64,000 bases of DNA from Bradyrhizobium sp. cir1 (GTDB lineage: Bacteria; Pseudomonadota; Alphaproteobacteria; Rhizobiales; Xanthobacteraceae), in contig NZ_JACIHE010000003.1 in the NCBI RefSeq assembly GCF_014198245.1, forward strand, positions 310,001-374,000. The letters are read 5' to 3'. Below the pieces are notes generated by a model that was given only the letters and a program-made list of their open reading frames with translations, ran no database searches and was not told the DNA's origin. The translations under genes were made by a program, and so were the position numbers. This document shows, piece by piece, positions 28,696 to 37,635 of the stretch (position 1 is the stretch's first letter; every line of letters starts with the position of its first letter).

Positions 28696-28806
28696 GCACG
28701 AGACGACGAAATGCCAAATGCATGCGCGGGTGCCGTCGCCGTTGGCGCGGGCATTACTCGCGAAAAGCCAGCGGATCGATGGCGCCTCACCATCAGGAGG
28801 GAGCCC

Positions 28807-29301
28807 ATGGTTCGTTATGGTCTGATTGGTTTCGCGGCAGCCGTCCTCGTTGCTGCCAGCCTGGTGCCCGATGACGCGTTTGCTCGCCGTGGTGGAGGTG
28901 GCGGCTTTCATGGCGGCGGCATGCGCGCCGGTGGCTTTCACGGCGGTGGCATGCGTGCTGCCCATGTTCGGGGCGGCGCCGTTCATGCCGGACGCATCCA
29001 CGGCGGTCGCGGCTATCACGTGGCCGGAGGACCTCGGCCGTCGCATCCGATAGCAGGCCGCCCGATTGCAGGTCGACCCGGCTATCCGGGGCGCCCGGTG
29101 GCTGGTCGCCCGGGCCGTCCGGTTGCCGGCTATCCGGGCTACGGCGGCCGCTACTACCGTCCGGGCTATGGTGCTGCCGCGGTGGGCGCCGCCGCGGCCT
29201 ACGGAGCCTACGGTTACTACAATAACAATTACAACAGCGGCTGCTACTACAACTCGTACGGCAACTACGTTTGTCCGAATCAATATCCGTATCAGTATTG
29301 A
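28807..29301 (+). CDS. Secreted glycine/histidine/tyrosine-rich repeat protein
   Basis: A 164-residue protein with a signal peptide (residues 1-27, ending DAFA). The mature chain is low-complexity: GGGFHGGGMRAGGFHGGGMR repeats, then IAGRP/VAGRPG repeats, then an alanine-rich helix-like stretch and a Tyr/Asn-rich tail with two cysteines (SGCYYNSYGNYVCPNQ). AGGAGGGA at 28796-28803 fixes the start; a longer ORF from 28624 would run through a FixK box. Metal binding by the histidines or a surface or cell-wall role is possible but unproven. The upstream box implies low-oxygen expression. Confidence 0.75.
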   Translation: MVRYGLIGFAAAVLVAASLVPDDAFARRGGGGGFHGGGMRAGGFHGGGMRAAHVRGGAVHAGRIHGGRGYHVAGGPRPSHPIAGRPIAGRPGYPGRPVAGRPGRPVAGYPGYGGRYYRPGYGAAAVGAAAAYGAYGYYNNNYNSGCYYNSYGNYVCPNQYPYQY

Positions 29302-29411
29302 GAAGACCAAGTGAGCGCGGACGGCGGTGACCGAGGGCCGCCGCCTGCTCAGCTTTCTCGCCGCCGATTAGTCCGGATCGAACGTCTCGAGAGCTTTCTT
29401 CTCTCGCGGCC

Positions 29412-29846
29412 TCAGGTTGGGCATGAGCGATACATCCCCTGCAGCCGGTTCCCGCGGAGGAATATGGTCCGGGGCGTCAAGCCGCCGCGACCGGCGATCC
29501 AGCGTCGCACCGGTGCGGGGTACATGTGATACATCATACGCGTTGCGCCGGCGTTCGTGACAGCCCGTCCGCGACGACCAATATCCCATGCGGCGTGAAA
29601 CGCTAGCTCTGCCCGCGAAGTCACGCAGATCCTTGTCGAGGGCAGGGTCGCCAGGACAATCGTGCAAGCCGACGCGCAGAATCCATCGATGATGACGCTT
29701 TGGCCTGAAGCGCGCAGCCGTTCGTACTTGTATATGTACTTCCCGATCAATCCGCCGCGATCATCCGTGATCCGTACGGCGGCATCGCTCGATCGCGATC
29801 CGGCGATCATGAGTGCTGCGATGACGAGCCCCATCCAGCGTTTCAT
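29412..29846 (-). CDS. Predicted periplasmic ClpP-like-fold protein
   Basis: A 144-residue protein with a signal peptide (MKRWMGLVIAALMIAGSRSSDAA). The mature part has IIDGFCASACTIVLATLP (residues 52-69) and AELAFHAAWD (79-88). The Ser59 within CASAC and His84 resemble the serine and histidine of ClpP-class folds, as in predicted periplasmic proteins of the COG3904 type. Cys57, Cys61 and Cys74 could form disulfides. ATG at 29846 is preferred over one 15 bases upstream because the hydrophobic segment then begins properly. A perfect FixK-type box lies 55 bases upstream. Confidence 0.65.
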   Translation of the reverse strand: MKRWMGLVIAALMIAGSRSSDAAVRITDDRGGLIGKYIYKYERLRASGQSVIIDGFCASACTIVLATLPSTRICVTSRAELAFHAAWDIGRRGRAVTNAGATRMMYHMYPAPVRRWIAGRGGLTPRTIFLRGNRLQGMYRSCPT

Positions 29847-29900
29847 GCCACCCCCCTGCACGTTGCCTGATCAATCCTTTTGAATCAGGCTTCGGTCGGC

Positions 29901-29914
29901 TTGATCCAGATCAA
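29901..29914. promoter_or_regulatory. Perfect FixK/FNR-type box upstream of the periplasmic protein gene
   Basis: TTGAT-CCAG-ATCAA matches the FixK/FNR consensus exactly. Its near edge is 55 bases from the minus-strand start at 29846, so activation of that gene fits normal spacing. An inverted repeat GCCTGAT/ATCAGGC (29865-29871 and 29884-29890) lies between the box and the gene. The plus-strand gene at 30148 is more than 230 bases away. The rest of the 301-base gap 29847-30147 ends in an AT-rich stretch and holds no other recognised feature. Confidence 0.65.
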
Positions 29915-30147
29915 CCAACTCGAAAACACGCCACATATCCCGAAGCCAGCTGCCGCGGTCTCGTGTCGCTCGCGGTGGCTGCGTTAAACGTCACTGGATT
30001 GCACCAGTTGTGCTCGAACGATTTGAAGTCGTAACGAACTCGAATCACGTCCGGAAAGTGAAAATTAGTTCTGCGTCATAATCATAATGACTCCGTCGCA
30101 AAAAAAGAAAATAAGGTGCAAAAAACAAAAATAATTGGGAGGAGTGA

Positions 30148-30375
30148 ATGGATACTGCGAGTCGCCTGCGCGCGATGGCATCGCTGTGCCGTCAGACCGC
30201 CGCGCATCATCCTGATCGAAGTTGGAAGCTGCTCGCCGAAGCTGAGTATTGGGAGCATTTGGCCAACGATGCGTCGCTCGATGATTTCGAACTTTGCCAA
30301 GTTGGCTCGCCGCTTCACGAAGAGCGCAGTATCACACAACCGACCGCGGCCCTCGCAGGGGCGAGTGCAAGATAG
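30148..30375 (+). CDS. Hypothetical protein, 75 residues
   Basis: Starts MDTASRLRAMASLCRQTAAH at 30148 with a strong GGGAGGAGTGA at 30138-30148. Residues 1-45 look like two amphipathic helices containing WKLLAEAEYWEHLA; the tail is unstructured. Similar short proteins with a tryptophan-containing helix are frequent in Bradyrhizobium and relatives, but I know no function. The upstream 80 bases are unusually AT-rich, suggesting a promoter. Confidence 0.6.
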   Translation: MDTASRLRAMASLCRQTAAHHPDRSWKLLAEAEYWEHLANDASLDDFELCQVGSPLHEERSITQPTAALAGASAR

Positions 30376-30540
30376 AATAGTTTGTTGCTTCTGTGTGCCT
30401 GACTGGAAGCGTGCCGATTACCGCCGATTGCGGCACATTGGAATGGGAATGCCGGCCCGGCTGTTACCCAAGCCAGGCCAGGGGCCCTTCCGGCACAACC
30501 CGTTCTCCTCGTTTATCAGGCAACGTTCTGCCAAGGACGG

Positions 30541-30705
30541 CTACTTCTTCAACAGTATTCCCATGCTCCGCGCCATTCGTCGCACCGACCCGGCGTGACG
30601 GCCCAATTCGGCGGCTATCTTCGATACACCAACTTGCTGCCGGGCAAGCGTGATCAATCGGCGGACTTCCTGCTCAGCCCATTGCTTTGGCTTCGGTGCT
30701 TTCAT
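30541..30705 (-). CDS. Small helix-turn-helix-like hypothetical protein
   Basis: A 54-residue reading from ATG at 30705 (MKAPKPKQWAEQEV) to a stop at 30541. A GTG at 30726 would add seven residues. The segment VRRLITLARQQVGVSKIAAELGRHAGSVRRMARSMGI looks like a resolvase- or GcrA-type helix-turn-helix, with VSKIAAELGRHAGSVRRMA as turn and recognition helix. Basic proteins of this size recur in Rhizobiales. The ribosome site is weak, and a plus-strand ORF overlaps, so coding status is moderate. The stretch 30376-30540 holds nothing else recognised. Confidence 0.5.
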   Translation of the reverse strand: MKAPKPKQWAEQEVRRLITLARQQVGVSKIAAELGRHAGSVRRMARSMGILLKK

Positions 30706-30866
30706 CGCGGTGCTCGACTGCACCACTTAATCAAGAGGACGATAGGCCGGCACTTGGGAAATTTACGGGTGGTGTTTGCCACCCAATCGACATCTGACGC
30801 CTTCCGACGGCCACGAGGCGCACGGCTGCGCGCAGGCTCGATAAAGAGGTGCGTGGCCCGTCACTG

Positions 30867-31091
30867 TGCCCTCGCCCCTTGCGGGAGAGGGCAGCGACGC
30901 CGGTAGACGCGGGCTCACTTGGGTGAGGGGTCCGCCTCCGCGGATGGCCCTCTCTCAATCTCGGGCAGCTTTGCCCGCGGAGAGAACCCCTCATCCGGCG
31001 CCATAGCCGAAGCTGCGCTTCGGCGTTCTTAAGAACGGCGGCCGAAGGCCGCCTATGCCACCTTCTCCCGCAAGGGGAGAAGGAAGAGGGT
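30867..31091. repeat. Complex palindromic repeat block
   Basis: Contains TGCCCTCGCCCCTTGCGGG with its partial complement GGGAGAGGGCA, GGTGAGGGGTCCGCC opposed by GAGAACCCCTCAT, AAGCTGCGCTTCGGCGTT with GGCCGAAGGCCG hairpins, and CCTTCTCCCGC with GGGGAGAAGG at the right end. It is related to the unit at 1335-1472. It dominates the 538-base gap 30706-31243 downstream of the hydantoinase operon and may terminate it. Confidence 0.7.
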
Positions 31092-31243
31092 ACGCGACGA
31101 TTTCGGAATAATCGCATTATGCCCCTGTTTTGCCCGACGAGTCAAACCACTTCGCCGGCCGCCCGCGTAAGCCGTTGATTGTGTTATCGCCGGCTACTGT
31201 GCATGGGGTTGTTTTTGCGTTTTGTTTGTTGGGGATGACTCGG
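31092..31243. other. Non-coding tail region after the hydantoinase gene
   Basis: This stretch contains TTATGCCCCTGTTTTGCCCG near 31119 and GTGCATGGGGTTGTTTTTGCG near 31199, the latter pyrimidine-poor and T-rich on the plus strand. Both segments look like recurrent Bradyrhizobium intergenic sequence. No start codon with a ribosome site opens a credible ORF. It is the likely 3' untranslated and termination zone of the minus-strand operon. Confidence 0.4.
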
Positions 31244-32797
31244 CTACGCCGCCGCCGGCAGATCCGGGTCGGCAATCGCGCCTGCAACGCGCACGCGCAC
31301 GCGCAGCGCATTGCCGGGCAGATACGCGATCGGCATGTCCTCGACATCGATGGTCTTGAGGCTGTCGCGCGCGGCACCCGCTTGCACGGCACGGTCGGCC
31401 GCGATATCGCGCGCGGCGGCGATGGCATCCTCGCGGCTGAGATCGCGGAACACCTGGTCGGCTTCGCCGGAGACCTGCGCGATCGCGGCGCCGACCGCAT
31501 TGGCGCAGTCGCCGTGCGGCACGCGCACGATCTCGGAGATGCCGGGCAGGCGATCCGGCACCAGGAAGGCGCCGCCGCCGACCGCGAGCAGCGGCACGTC
31601 GCCGGCCTCCGTCTTCATGCGGTCGACGTCCTCCTCGAGCTTGCGCCAGGCATGGCGTAGCGCGGCATCGATCAGCCGCTTCGGCAAGTTTGCGACGCGC
31701 GAGCGGTCGCCGATGTCGATGAGACCGGCGGCCACCGCAATATCGGTGGCGGTGAGGCGCGAGCCGCCGAACACCAGCGCGTCCGATGTCAGGCGATAGC
31801 CGACGCTGAGCGGGCCGACGCGCACCGGGTCCTCGTCGACATGGCTGCCGCCGCCGAGCCCGATCGAGAGCAGATCGGGCATCCGGAACAGCGTGCGCAC
31901 GCCGCCGACTTCGACGACCGCATTGGCTTCGCGCGGAAAGCCGTGACGCAGCTGGCCGATGTCGCTGGTGGTGCCGCCGACATCGACGACCATGGCGTCG
32001 TCGAGACCGGACAGATGCGCGGCGCCGCGCATTGAGTTGGTGGCGCCGGAGGCAAAGCTCATCACCGGGAAGGCGGTGGCGATCTCGGCCTGCATCACCG
32101 TGCCGTCGTTCTGGGTCAGGAACAGCGGCGCATCGATGCCGCTGTCGGCGATCGCCTTGCGGAACGCCGCGACCGTGGTGACGGCGAGGTCGTGCAGGGA
32201 GGCATTGAGCAGCGCTGCGTTCTCGCGCTCGAGCAGGCCGATGCGGCCGAGATCGTGCGACAGCGTCACCGCGACGTCGGGGCAGATGTCGGCGAGGATT
32301 TCTCGCGCCGTCGTCTCGCAGGAAGGATCGAGCGGGGAGAAGCTCGAGCACACCGCGACCGAGCGCAGGCCCTTGTCCTTGATCTTCCGCGCGGCGTCCT
32401 TGAGGCCGGCTGTGTCGAGCGGCATGAACGGACGGCCGTCGTAATCGTGACCGCCTTCCAGCATGAAGATCTCGCCGTTGACGAGGGATGCGAGATCGGT
32501 CGGCCAGTCACAGAACGGCGGCAGCGAGGCGCTTGCGGGCATGCCGATGCGGATCGCGCCGATCTTCTGCACGTGGCGGCGCTGCACCACGGCGTTAATG
32601 AAATGCGTGGTGCCGATCACGACTGCGTCGACCTTCACCGCGGCGGACGGCTCGGCGCGCAGCGCCTTCAGCGCGTCGAGGATGCCCGAGGTGACGTCGG
32701 CCGTGGTCGGCCGCTTGACGGAATGAACGACCTTCTCGTCGACGATCAGCACGGCGTCCGTGTTGGTGCCGCCGACATCGATGCCAATTCGCTTCAT
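31244..32797 (-). CDS. Hydantoinase/oxoprolinase family protein (HyuA-like)
   Basis: A 517-residue ATP-dependent amidohydrolase-type protein. The N-terminal phosphate loop is IGIDVGGTNTDAVLIV (residues 4-19). The Hydantoinase_A domain follows with VVDVGGTTSDIG near 250 and GGGSHVDEDPVRVGPLSVGY near 290. Family members open hydantoin or 5-oxoproline rings using ATP. It is shorter than the 700-residue HyuA of hydantoin pathways, lacking the C-terminal part, which is usual for DUF917-linked members. It is last in a seven-gene transport and catabolism operon, 6 bases after the DUF917 gene. Confidence 0.88.
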   Translation of the reverse strand: MKRIGIDVGGTNTDAVLIVDEKVVHSVKRPTTADVTSGILDALKALRAEPSAAVKVDAVVIGTTHFINAVVQRRHVQKIGAIRIGMPASASLPPFCDWPTDLASLVNGEIFMLEGGHDYDGRPFMPLDTAGLKDAARKIKDKGLRSVAVCSSFSPLDPSCETTAREILADICPDVAVTLSHDLGRIGLLERENAALLNASLHDLAVTTVAAFRKAIADSGIDAPLFLTQNDGTVMQAEIATAFPVMSFASGATNSMRGAAHLSGLDDAMVVDVGGTTSDIGQLRHGFPREANAVVEVGGVRTLFRMPDLLSIGLGGGSHVDEDPVRVGPLSVGYRLTSDALVFGGSRLTATDIAVAAGLIDIGDRSRVANLPKRLIDAALRHAWRKLEEDVDRMKTEAGDVPLLAVGGGAFLVPDRLPGISEIVRVPHGDCANAVGAAIAQVSGEADQVFRDLSREDAIAAARDIAADRAVQAGAARDSLKTIDVEDMPIAYLPGNALRVRVRVAGAIADPDLPAAA

Positions 32798-32803
32798 GGG
32801 ATC

Positions 32804-33910
32804 TTAAGCTCCGACTGCTGCGGGCGAGAAGAGGGAACGGAAGTCGAGGTCGTAGCCGAAGGCGCGCGGGCCGACGAATTCGAGACCGCGCGCACTCGTC
32901 AGCACCGGCGGTGCCGGCAGGGCGACCACGGTGACGCGCTGGCCGTAGCGGATGGTCTCGGTGCCGATGCCGTGGCCGTTGACGCTGTCGAGCACGCAGA
33001 TCAGGTCGGGCGACGTCGCGATCGCTTCCTCGTCGCGCCAGGCCACGATCCATTCGTTCTGGAACGAGAGTTTGAGCCTGGTGCCGCGATCGCCATCGCT
33101 GCCGTCGACCATGGCGGTGCCGCGCAAAAATCCTTCCGTTGTGCGCCGGGCGACATCGACGATCTTGCCCGTGAACAGCTTCTTGCCGCCTTCCGTCGCG
33201 AGCAGCGCGGCGATCGGGTCGTCGTGACGGCGGTTCGCCTCCTGCACGGCGCGGCCGATGCGGATCGCCTTGGTGGTGGTGAAGTGGATGCCCCAGTCCT
33301 TGACCTCGCGCCCGGTGCGCGGCGCCTTGCTGGTCGAGGCGATCGAGCCCATCTCGACGCAGATCTTGCGGCTCGCCCGCTCCATCCATTTCCAGCTCGG
33401 CACCTTCGTCACCACGGCCTCGATGCCGCGGGGATCGTAGAGCGTGCAAGGGTAGGGGCGTAAGTCCCCGATCGCGACCGAGGTCATCTGTGCCTCGGGG
33501 AAGGCGCGGCCCATGCAGTCGGCATCGACCACGGGAATGCCGAGATGCGCGGCCGCCATCAGCGCCTGCACGCCATTGCCGCCGCCGATCTCCACTGACA
33601 TCACGGCGCGGAACTTGATGCTGTTGACCTCTTCCTGCATGCGCACGGCGCGCGCGATGTTGCGGCTGTCGGCAAGGCGCTCCTGTCCGACCAGCGGCGC
33701 GCCCATGTTGGAGACCACCGCGACCCAGTCCTCGTCGTCGAGGTCGAGCGGCGACATCAACTGCACGCGATGGCCTTCGGCATAGAGCCGGCGCAGATTG
33801 AGCAGGCCGAGATAGGGGCTGCCGCCGCCGCCGGTGCCGAGAATCCAGGCGCCGACCGCGAGTGCCTCGATCTCCTCGAGGCTGATCGTCTTCAATTCCA
33901 CTTTGCTCAC
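32804..33910 (-). CDS. DUF917 family protein (S-methyl-thiohydantoin desulfurase-like)
   Basis: A 368-residue protein with the DUF917 landmarks GAWILGTGGGGSPYLG (residues 20-35), SVEIGGGNG (about 105-113) and VVDADCMGRAFPE (about 127-139). The Pfam family was renamed after a thiohydantoin desulfurase, known from bacterial ergothioneine breakdown, in which a thioxo-imidazolidinone loses sulfide to give a hydantoin. Whether this copy acts on sulfur compounds is unknown, but its immediate partner is a hydantoinase, which would use that product. It overlaps the AroM-family gene by 4 bases. Confidence 0.88.
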   Translation of the reverse strand: MSKVELKTISLEEIEALAVGAWILGTGGGGSPYLGLLNLRRLYAEGHRVQLMSPLDLDDEDWVAVVSNMGAPLVGQERLADSRNIARAVRMQEEVNSIKFRAVMSVEIGGGNGVQALMAAAHLGIPVVDADCMGRAFPEAQMTSVAIGDLRPYPCTLYDPRGIEAVVTKVPSWKWMERASRKICVEMGSIASTSKAPRTGREVKDWGIHFTTTKAIRIGRAVQEANRRHDDPIAALLATEGGKKLFTGKIVDVARRTTEGFLRGTAMVDGSDGDRGTRLKLSFQNEWIVAWRDEEAIATSPDLICVLDSVNGHGIGTETIRYGQRVTVVALPAPPVLTSARGLEFVGPRAFGYDLDFRSLFSPAAVGA

Positions 33911-34593
33911 GATACCAGCTCCTCGACGATGCGGGCCGCGGCAGCGATGCCGAGGATCACGGGGCCCGGATAGGCCTTGCGCACGCGCGCCTTGTTGGCG
34001 CTGGTGTAGCTGATGCAGTCCATCACCACGAGATCGGGCTCGAGGTCCGCCATCGTGAGCGCGGCCTCGTCGACCACGGCGTCGCTGGAGCCGGGGCGCA
34101 GCGTGATGCCGACGACCTCGACGCCCTCACGCTGCCACTTCTTGTCGATCAGTGCGGTCTGCTCGGGCAGCGGCGAGAACACGCCGAGCCGTCCCCTCGG
34201 CAGCACGGCTTCGACGAGATTATGCAGGATGGCCGAGGGAAGAATAACGAGACCGTCGGCGGCGAGGTTGGGGAATTTTCCGGTGCAGGCCATCAGCGTG
34301 ACGCCGACGCCCTCGTGCTTGAAGCGCGTGATCTGCTGACTCGCGCGCCGCTCGACTTCCTTCTTGCTGATGGTGACGCCGTCGCCGTTCGGCAGCAGCG
34401 TGAACAGCGTGTCGTATCCGTCCATCGGCGGGATGGCGTCGATCTCGGCGCGGCTCATGCCGTCGAGCGCGCCGCGCAGCTCGATCTGGATGCCCGGCGA
34501 CAGCACGGCCGCGATCTCGGCAGCGACGGTCGGGCGCGGGCTCTGGCCGATCACGACCACTCCGATGCGCTGGTGCTTCAATGGCATGTTCAT
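33907..34593 (-). CDS. AroM family protein (Asp/Glu/hydantoin racemase superfamily)
   Basis: A 228-residue protein matching AroM in length. The N-terminal strand is RIGVVVIGQSPRP. Two cysteines in racemase-like positions are Cys103 in TLMACTGKF and Cys193 in VVMDCISYTSAN; in Asp/Glu and hydantoin racemases such a pair does the two-base proton transfer. E. coli AroM has no established reaction. In this operon, a racemase or related ring-carbon function before the DUF917 protein and hydantoinase is a reasonable guess. It starts 4 bases after the transporter ATPase gene. Confidence 0.85.
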   Translation of the reverse strand: MNMPLKHQRIGVVVIGQSPRPTVAAEIAAVLSPGIQIELRGALDGMSRAEIDAIPPMDGYDTLFTLLPNGDGVTISKKEVERRASQQITRFKHEGVGVTLMACTGKFPNLAADGLVILPSAILHNLVEAVLPRGRLGVFSPLPEQTALIDKKWQREGVEVVGITLRPGSSDAVVDEAALTMADLEPDLVVMDCISYTSANKARVRKAYPGPVILGIAAAARIVEELVS

Positions 34594-34597
34594 GTGT

Positions 34598-35671
34598 CTA
34601 GTCCTTCAAGACGACGAGATCGGCCGGCGTCCACTGAAGCGTGACACCGTTGCCGGGAACGAACAGGCGGCTCGTGCCTGCATTGGGTTGTTGCACGAGG
34701 ACGCGATGGCCGCCCTCGAGCGTGATGCGGTAGAGCACGGCGCCGCCGAGGAAGTTGGTGTTCTCGACGATGCCATGGGCCGAGGTGCCGGCCGGGGTGG
34801 CAGCGTCAGCGCGCGGGATGAGACGAATCTTTTCGGGGCGCAGCGCGACCGAGAGAACGCCGGTGCCCTGCGCTTCGGTCGGCAATGCCAGGATCAGACC
34901 CTTGCCGACGTCGAGGCTCTGGCCTGCGGCGGCGCGCTCACCGCGAAAGATGTTGGTATCGCCGATGAAGTCGGCGACAAAGCGCGTCGTCGGCTGGTTG
35001 TAGATCTCGGTGGGCGTTCCGACCTGCTCGACGCGGCCGCCATTCATCACGGCGATGCGGTCGGACATCGCCAGCGCCTCTTCCTGGTCGTGGGTGACGA
35101 AGACCAGTGTCAGTCCGAGCTTCTTCTGCAGCTGCTTCAGCTCGAACTGCATCTGCTGGCGCAGCTTCTTGTCGAGCGCCCCTAACGGCTCGTCGCAGAG
35201 CAGGACGCGCGGCGCGATGACGATAGCCCGCGCAAGCGCGACGCGCTGCTGCTGACCGCCGGAGAGCTGGGCAGGACGGCGGTCTTCCAGGCCGGACAGC
35301 TCGACCATGGCGAGGGCCGCCTTCACCTTCGTCGCGATGGTCGCCTTGTCGAGCCCGCGCATGCGCAAGCCGAAGGCGACGTTCTCGGCGACGGTCCGAT
35401 GTGGAAACAGCGCGTAGTTCTGGAACACCATGCCCATGTCGCGCTTGTGCGCGGGCACGTGCGTGATGTCGGCGCCGTCGACGCGGATCGCGCCCGCGCT
35501 CGGCGTCTCGAAGCCGGCGATCATGCGCAGCGTCGTGGTCTTGCCGCAGCCGGACGGGCCGAGCAGGGAGAAGAACTCGCCCTGCCGGATGTCCATTGCG
35601 ACCGCATCCACCGCGCGGACGCCGCCGTCATAGACCTTGCTGACGCCGGCGATTTCGATCGATGCGCTCAT
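34598..35671 (-). CDS. Spermidine/putrescine-type ABC transporter ATP-binding protein (PotA-like)
   Basis: A 357-residue ATPase. Walker [11 protein letters not shown] is near 37-46, signature LSGGQQQR near 137-144 and Walker [13 protein letters not shown] near 156-167, with a C-terminal TOBE domain ([10 protein letters not shown]). The ATG at 35671 overlaps the stop of the upstream binding-protein gene; a longer reading has no family similarity. It powers the two permeases encoded upstream in the same minus-strand operon. Sequence type does not show that polyamines are the substrate. Confidence 0.9.
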   Translation of the reverse strand: MSASIEIAGVSKVYDGGVRAVDAVAMDIRQGEFFSLLGPSGCGKTTTLRMIAGFETPSAGAIRVDGADITHVPAHKRDMGMVFQNYALFPHRTVAENVAFGLRMRGLDKATIATKVKAALAMVELSGLEDRRPAQLSGGQQQRVALARAIVIAPRVLLCDEPLGALDKKLRQQMQFELKQLQKKLGLTLVFVTHDQEEALAMSDRIAVMNGGRVEQVGTPTEIYNQPTTRFVADFIGDTNIFRGERAAAGQSLDVGKGLILALPTEAQGTGVLSVALRPEKIRLIPRADAATPAGTSAHGIVENTNFLGGAVLYRITLEGGHRVLVQQPNAGTSRLFVPGNGVTLQWTPADLVVLKD

Positions 35672-36726
35672 GCGCGGAAGATCCGGTTGACGCGCTGGTC
35701 GATCTCGTCCTTGCGCTCGTTGTACCACTTCCAGTCGACCTGGATCAGCTTGGAGACCTTCTCGGGCGTGGTGAGCAGCTTGGCGTCATATTTGGCATCG
35801 AGCTTCACCTTCTTGTTGGCCGGGGAATACCAGACCGTTTCAGCCAAGCGCTTCTGCACCTCGGGGCGCAGCATGTAGTTCACATAGGCGTTGGCGAGCT
35901 CCTTCATCTTGCTGCCGGGCGTAATGGTCAGAACCTGCTCCAGCGACAGCACGCCTTCGCTCGGCGATACGAAATCGGTCGGCTGGTTCTGGCCATCATA
36001 GCGATAGATGCCGGAATCGTGGATGACGCAGAGGCCGACTTCGCCTGAAAGCAGCATCTTCTCCATCGCGCCGGTGAAATCGACGATCTTGATCGGCTTC
36101 AGCTTCTCCAGCGCCGTGTAGGCCGCATCGAGATCGGTCTGCCCCTTGCCGAACAGCGTGCCGCACATCATCAGGAAGGCCTGGCCGAGGCTGTTGACCG
36201 GAATGACATAGCCGCCGCGAACGCCGTTGTATTTCGCGTCCCACAGCTCCTTCCAGGAGGTCACGTTGCCGTAGCCCTTGTCCGTGCGCATGCCGAGGCC
36301 AATGGCGCTGGTGAAGATCGAGACGCCGACGATCTTGTCGCTGATCGCGTAGGGGTAGACGTCGGCGAGGTTCGGCACCAGCTTGGGATCGATCTTCGGC
36401 TCGACCAGGCCCATCTCGGCGGCTGCCCACTGCTCATTGGAATTGGTGTGCAGCACGTCGTAGATCGGCGCCGAACGCGAGCTCGCCTGAAGCTTCGGCA
36501 AGTATGGAAAGGCGGAATCGGTCTGGAGCTTGCATTTGAACTCGCTCTCGAAGGCGGGGCCGATCTCGGCCTTCATGATCTCGCCCCACTTGCCACCCCA
36601 GCCGGTGATGCGCAGCGTCGGATCGTCTGCGCGCGCGACGTAAGGCGCGGCGATGGTGCCGATGCCGAGCGAGGCGCTCGCGGTCAGAAAGCGGCGGCGG
36701 CTGAGCGATCCCAAAGCTTTCATCAT
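35668..36726 (-). CDS. Spermidine/putrescine-type periplasmic binding protein with Tat signal
   Basis: A 352-residue extracellular solute-binding protein. The N-terminus SRRRFLTAS (residues 9-17) followed by a hydrophobic stretch and APYVARADD is a twin-arginine signal, implying export after folding. The mature protein has [20 protein letters not shown], a start shared with PotD/PotF-like proteins. It binds the unknown substrate imported for the AroM, DUF917 and hydantoinase enzymes. The gene is 30 bases downstream of the second permease and overlaps the ATPase gene by 4 bases. Confidence 0.9.
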   Translation of the reverse strand: MMKALGSLSRRRFLTASASLGIGTIAAPYVARADDPTLRITGWGGKWGEIMKAEIGPAFESEFKCKLQTDSAFPYLPKLQASSRSAPIYDVLHTNSNEQWAAAEMGLVEPKIDPKLVPNLADVYPYAISDKIVGVSIFTSAIGLGMRTDKGYGNVTSWKELWDAKYNGVRGGYVIPVNSLGQAFLMMCGTLFGKGQTDLDAAYTALEKLKPIKIVDFTGAMEKMLLSGEVGLCVIHDSGIYRYDGQNQPTDFVSPSEGVLSLEQVLTITPGSKMKELANAYVNYMLRPEVQKRLAETVWYSPANKKVKLDAKYDAKLLTTPEKVSKLIQVDWKWYNERKDEIDQRVNRIFRA

Positions 36727-36756
36727 GTCTCGAATCCTTAGGGTTACAAAGAGCGG

Positions 36757-37635
36757 TTACAATTTGACGTAGGAGCGCAGGCCGACCGTGCGGTCGAGCC
36801 CGATGACGACGACAAAGGCGAGCACGATCGAGACCACCGAGGCGGCGCCGATCGTGCCGTCCAGATCAAACTTGAGGTAGTTGAACAGCGTGACCGGCAG
36901 CGTCTCGTTGCCCGGCGAGACCAGGAACAGCGAGACCGGAAACTGGTCGAACGAGACGATGAAAGCGAAGATCGCGCCTGCGAGCACGCCGGGCTTGATC
37001 AGCGGCAGCGTCACCTCGAAGAAGGTGCGCACAGGGCTTGCTCCGAGATTTTGTGCGGCTTCTTCCAGGCGCGTGTCGAAATTATGCAGCACGGCGAGCG
37101 TCGTGCGCACCACGTAAGGCAGCGTCACCAGCGTGTGGCCGGCGACAAGGCCCCAGGTCGGGCGGCCCACGTCGAGCAGCACGTAGGTCTGGAACAGCGC
37201 AAGGCCGGTGAGGATCGCCGGCAGCATCAAGGGCGACAGCATCGTCGCCACGATCAGCCGCGTGCCCGGCAGGTTGCCGCGCGCGAGCGCCAGCGCCGCG
37301 GAGGCGCCAAGCACAGTTGCCGATAGGGTGGTGAGCACGGCGACTTCGAGGCTGAAGCCGAGCGCATGCATGAAGTCGCGCGAGGCGAAGAACTTTTCGA
37401 ACCAGCGCAGGGAGACGCCGACCGGCGGAAACTGGATGAACGGCGTCGGGTTCAGCGCGAACACGACGACGATCGCAATCGGCGCCAGCAGGAAGATGAT
37501 GATGGCGATGTTGATCGCGAGATAGAGGTAGCGGCCGTAATGCCTGATAGGTCCGGGCATGCGCACGGATGCGGCCTGCGGTGCCGCCGGGAGCGATGGG
37601 CTGTGCGAGGCGGAGGTTTGCATCACCGGCCTCAC
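36757..37635 (-). CDS. Spermidine/putrescine-type ABC transporter permease (PotC-like)
   Basis: A 292-residue permease with a 30-residue Pro/Ala-rich cytoplasmic start, then six helices and the EAA loop LEEAAQNLGASPVRTF near 190-205. GTG at 37635 overlaps the stop of the previous permease (GTGA); ATG at 37623 is the alternative. It forms the membrane channel with the PotB-like subunit. Confidence 0.9.
   Translation of the reverse strand: MRPVMQTSASHSPSLPAAPQAASVRMPGPIRHYGRYLYLAINIAIIIFLLAPIAIVVVFALNPTPFIQFPPVGVSLRWFEKFFASRDFMHALGFSLEVAVLTTLSATVLGASAALALARGNLPGTRLIVATMLSPLMLPAILTGLALFQTYVLLDVGRPTWGLVAGHTLVTLPYVVRTTLAVLHNFDTRLEEAAQNLGASPVRTFFEVTLPLIKPGVLAGAIFAFIVSFDQFPVSLFLVSPGNETLPVTLFNYLKFDLDGTIGAASVVSIVLAFVVVIGLDRTVGLRSYVKL

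Noticed and set aside
28624..28806. N-terminal extension of the glycine-rich secreted protein
   Set aside because: The extension crosses a perfect FixK box, lacks a ribosome site and would hide the signal peptide.
30116..30598. 160-codon plus-strand ORF overlapping the 75-residue gene
   Set aside because: No ribosome site; the shorter frame at 30148 has a strong one and more protein-like composition.
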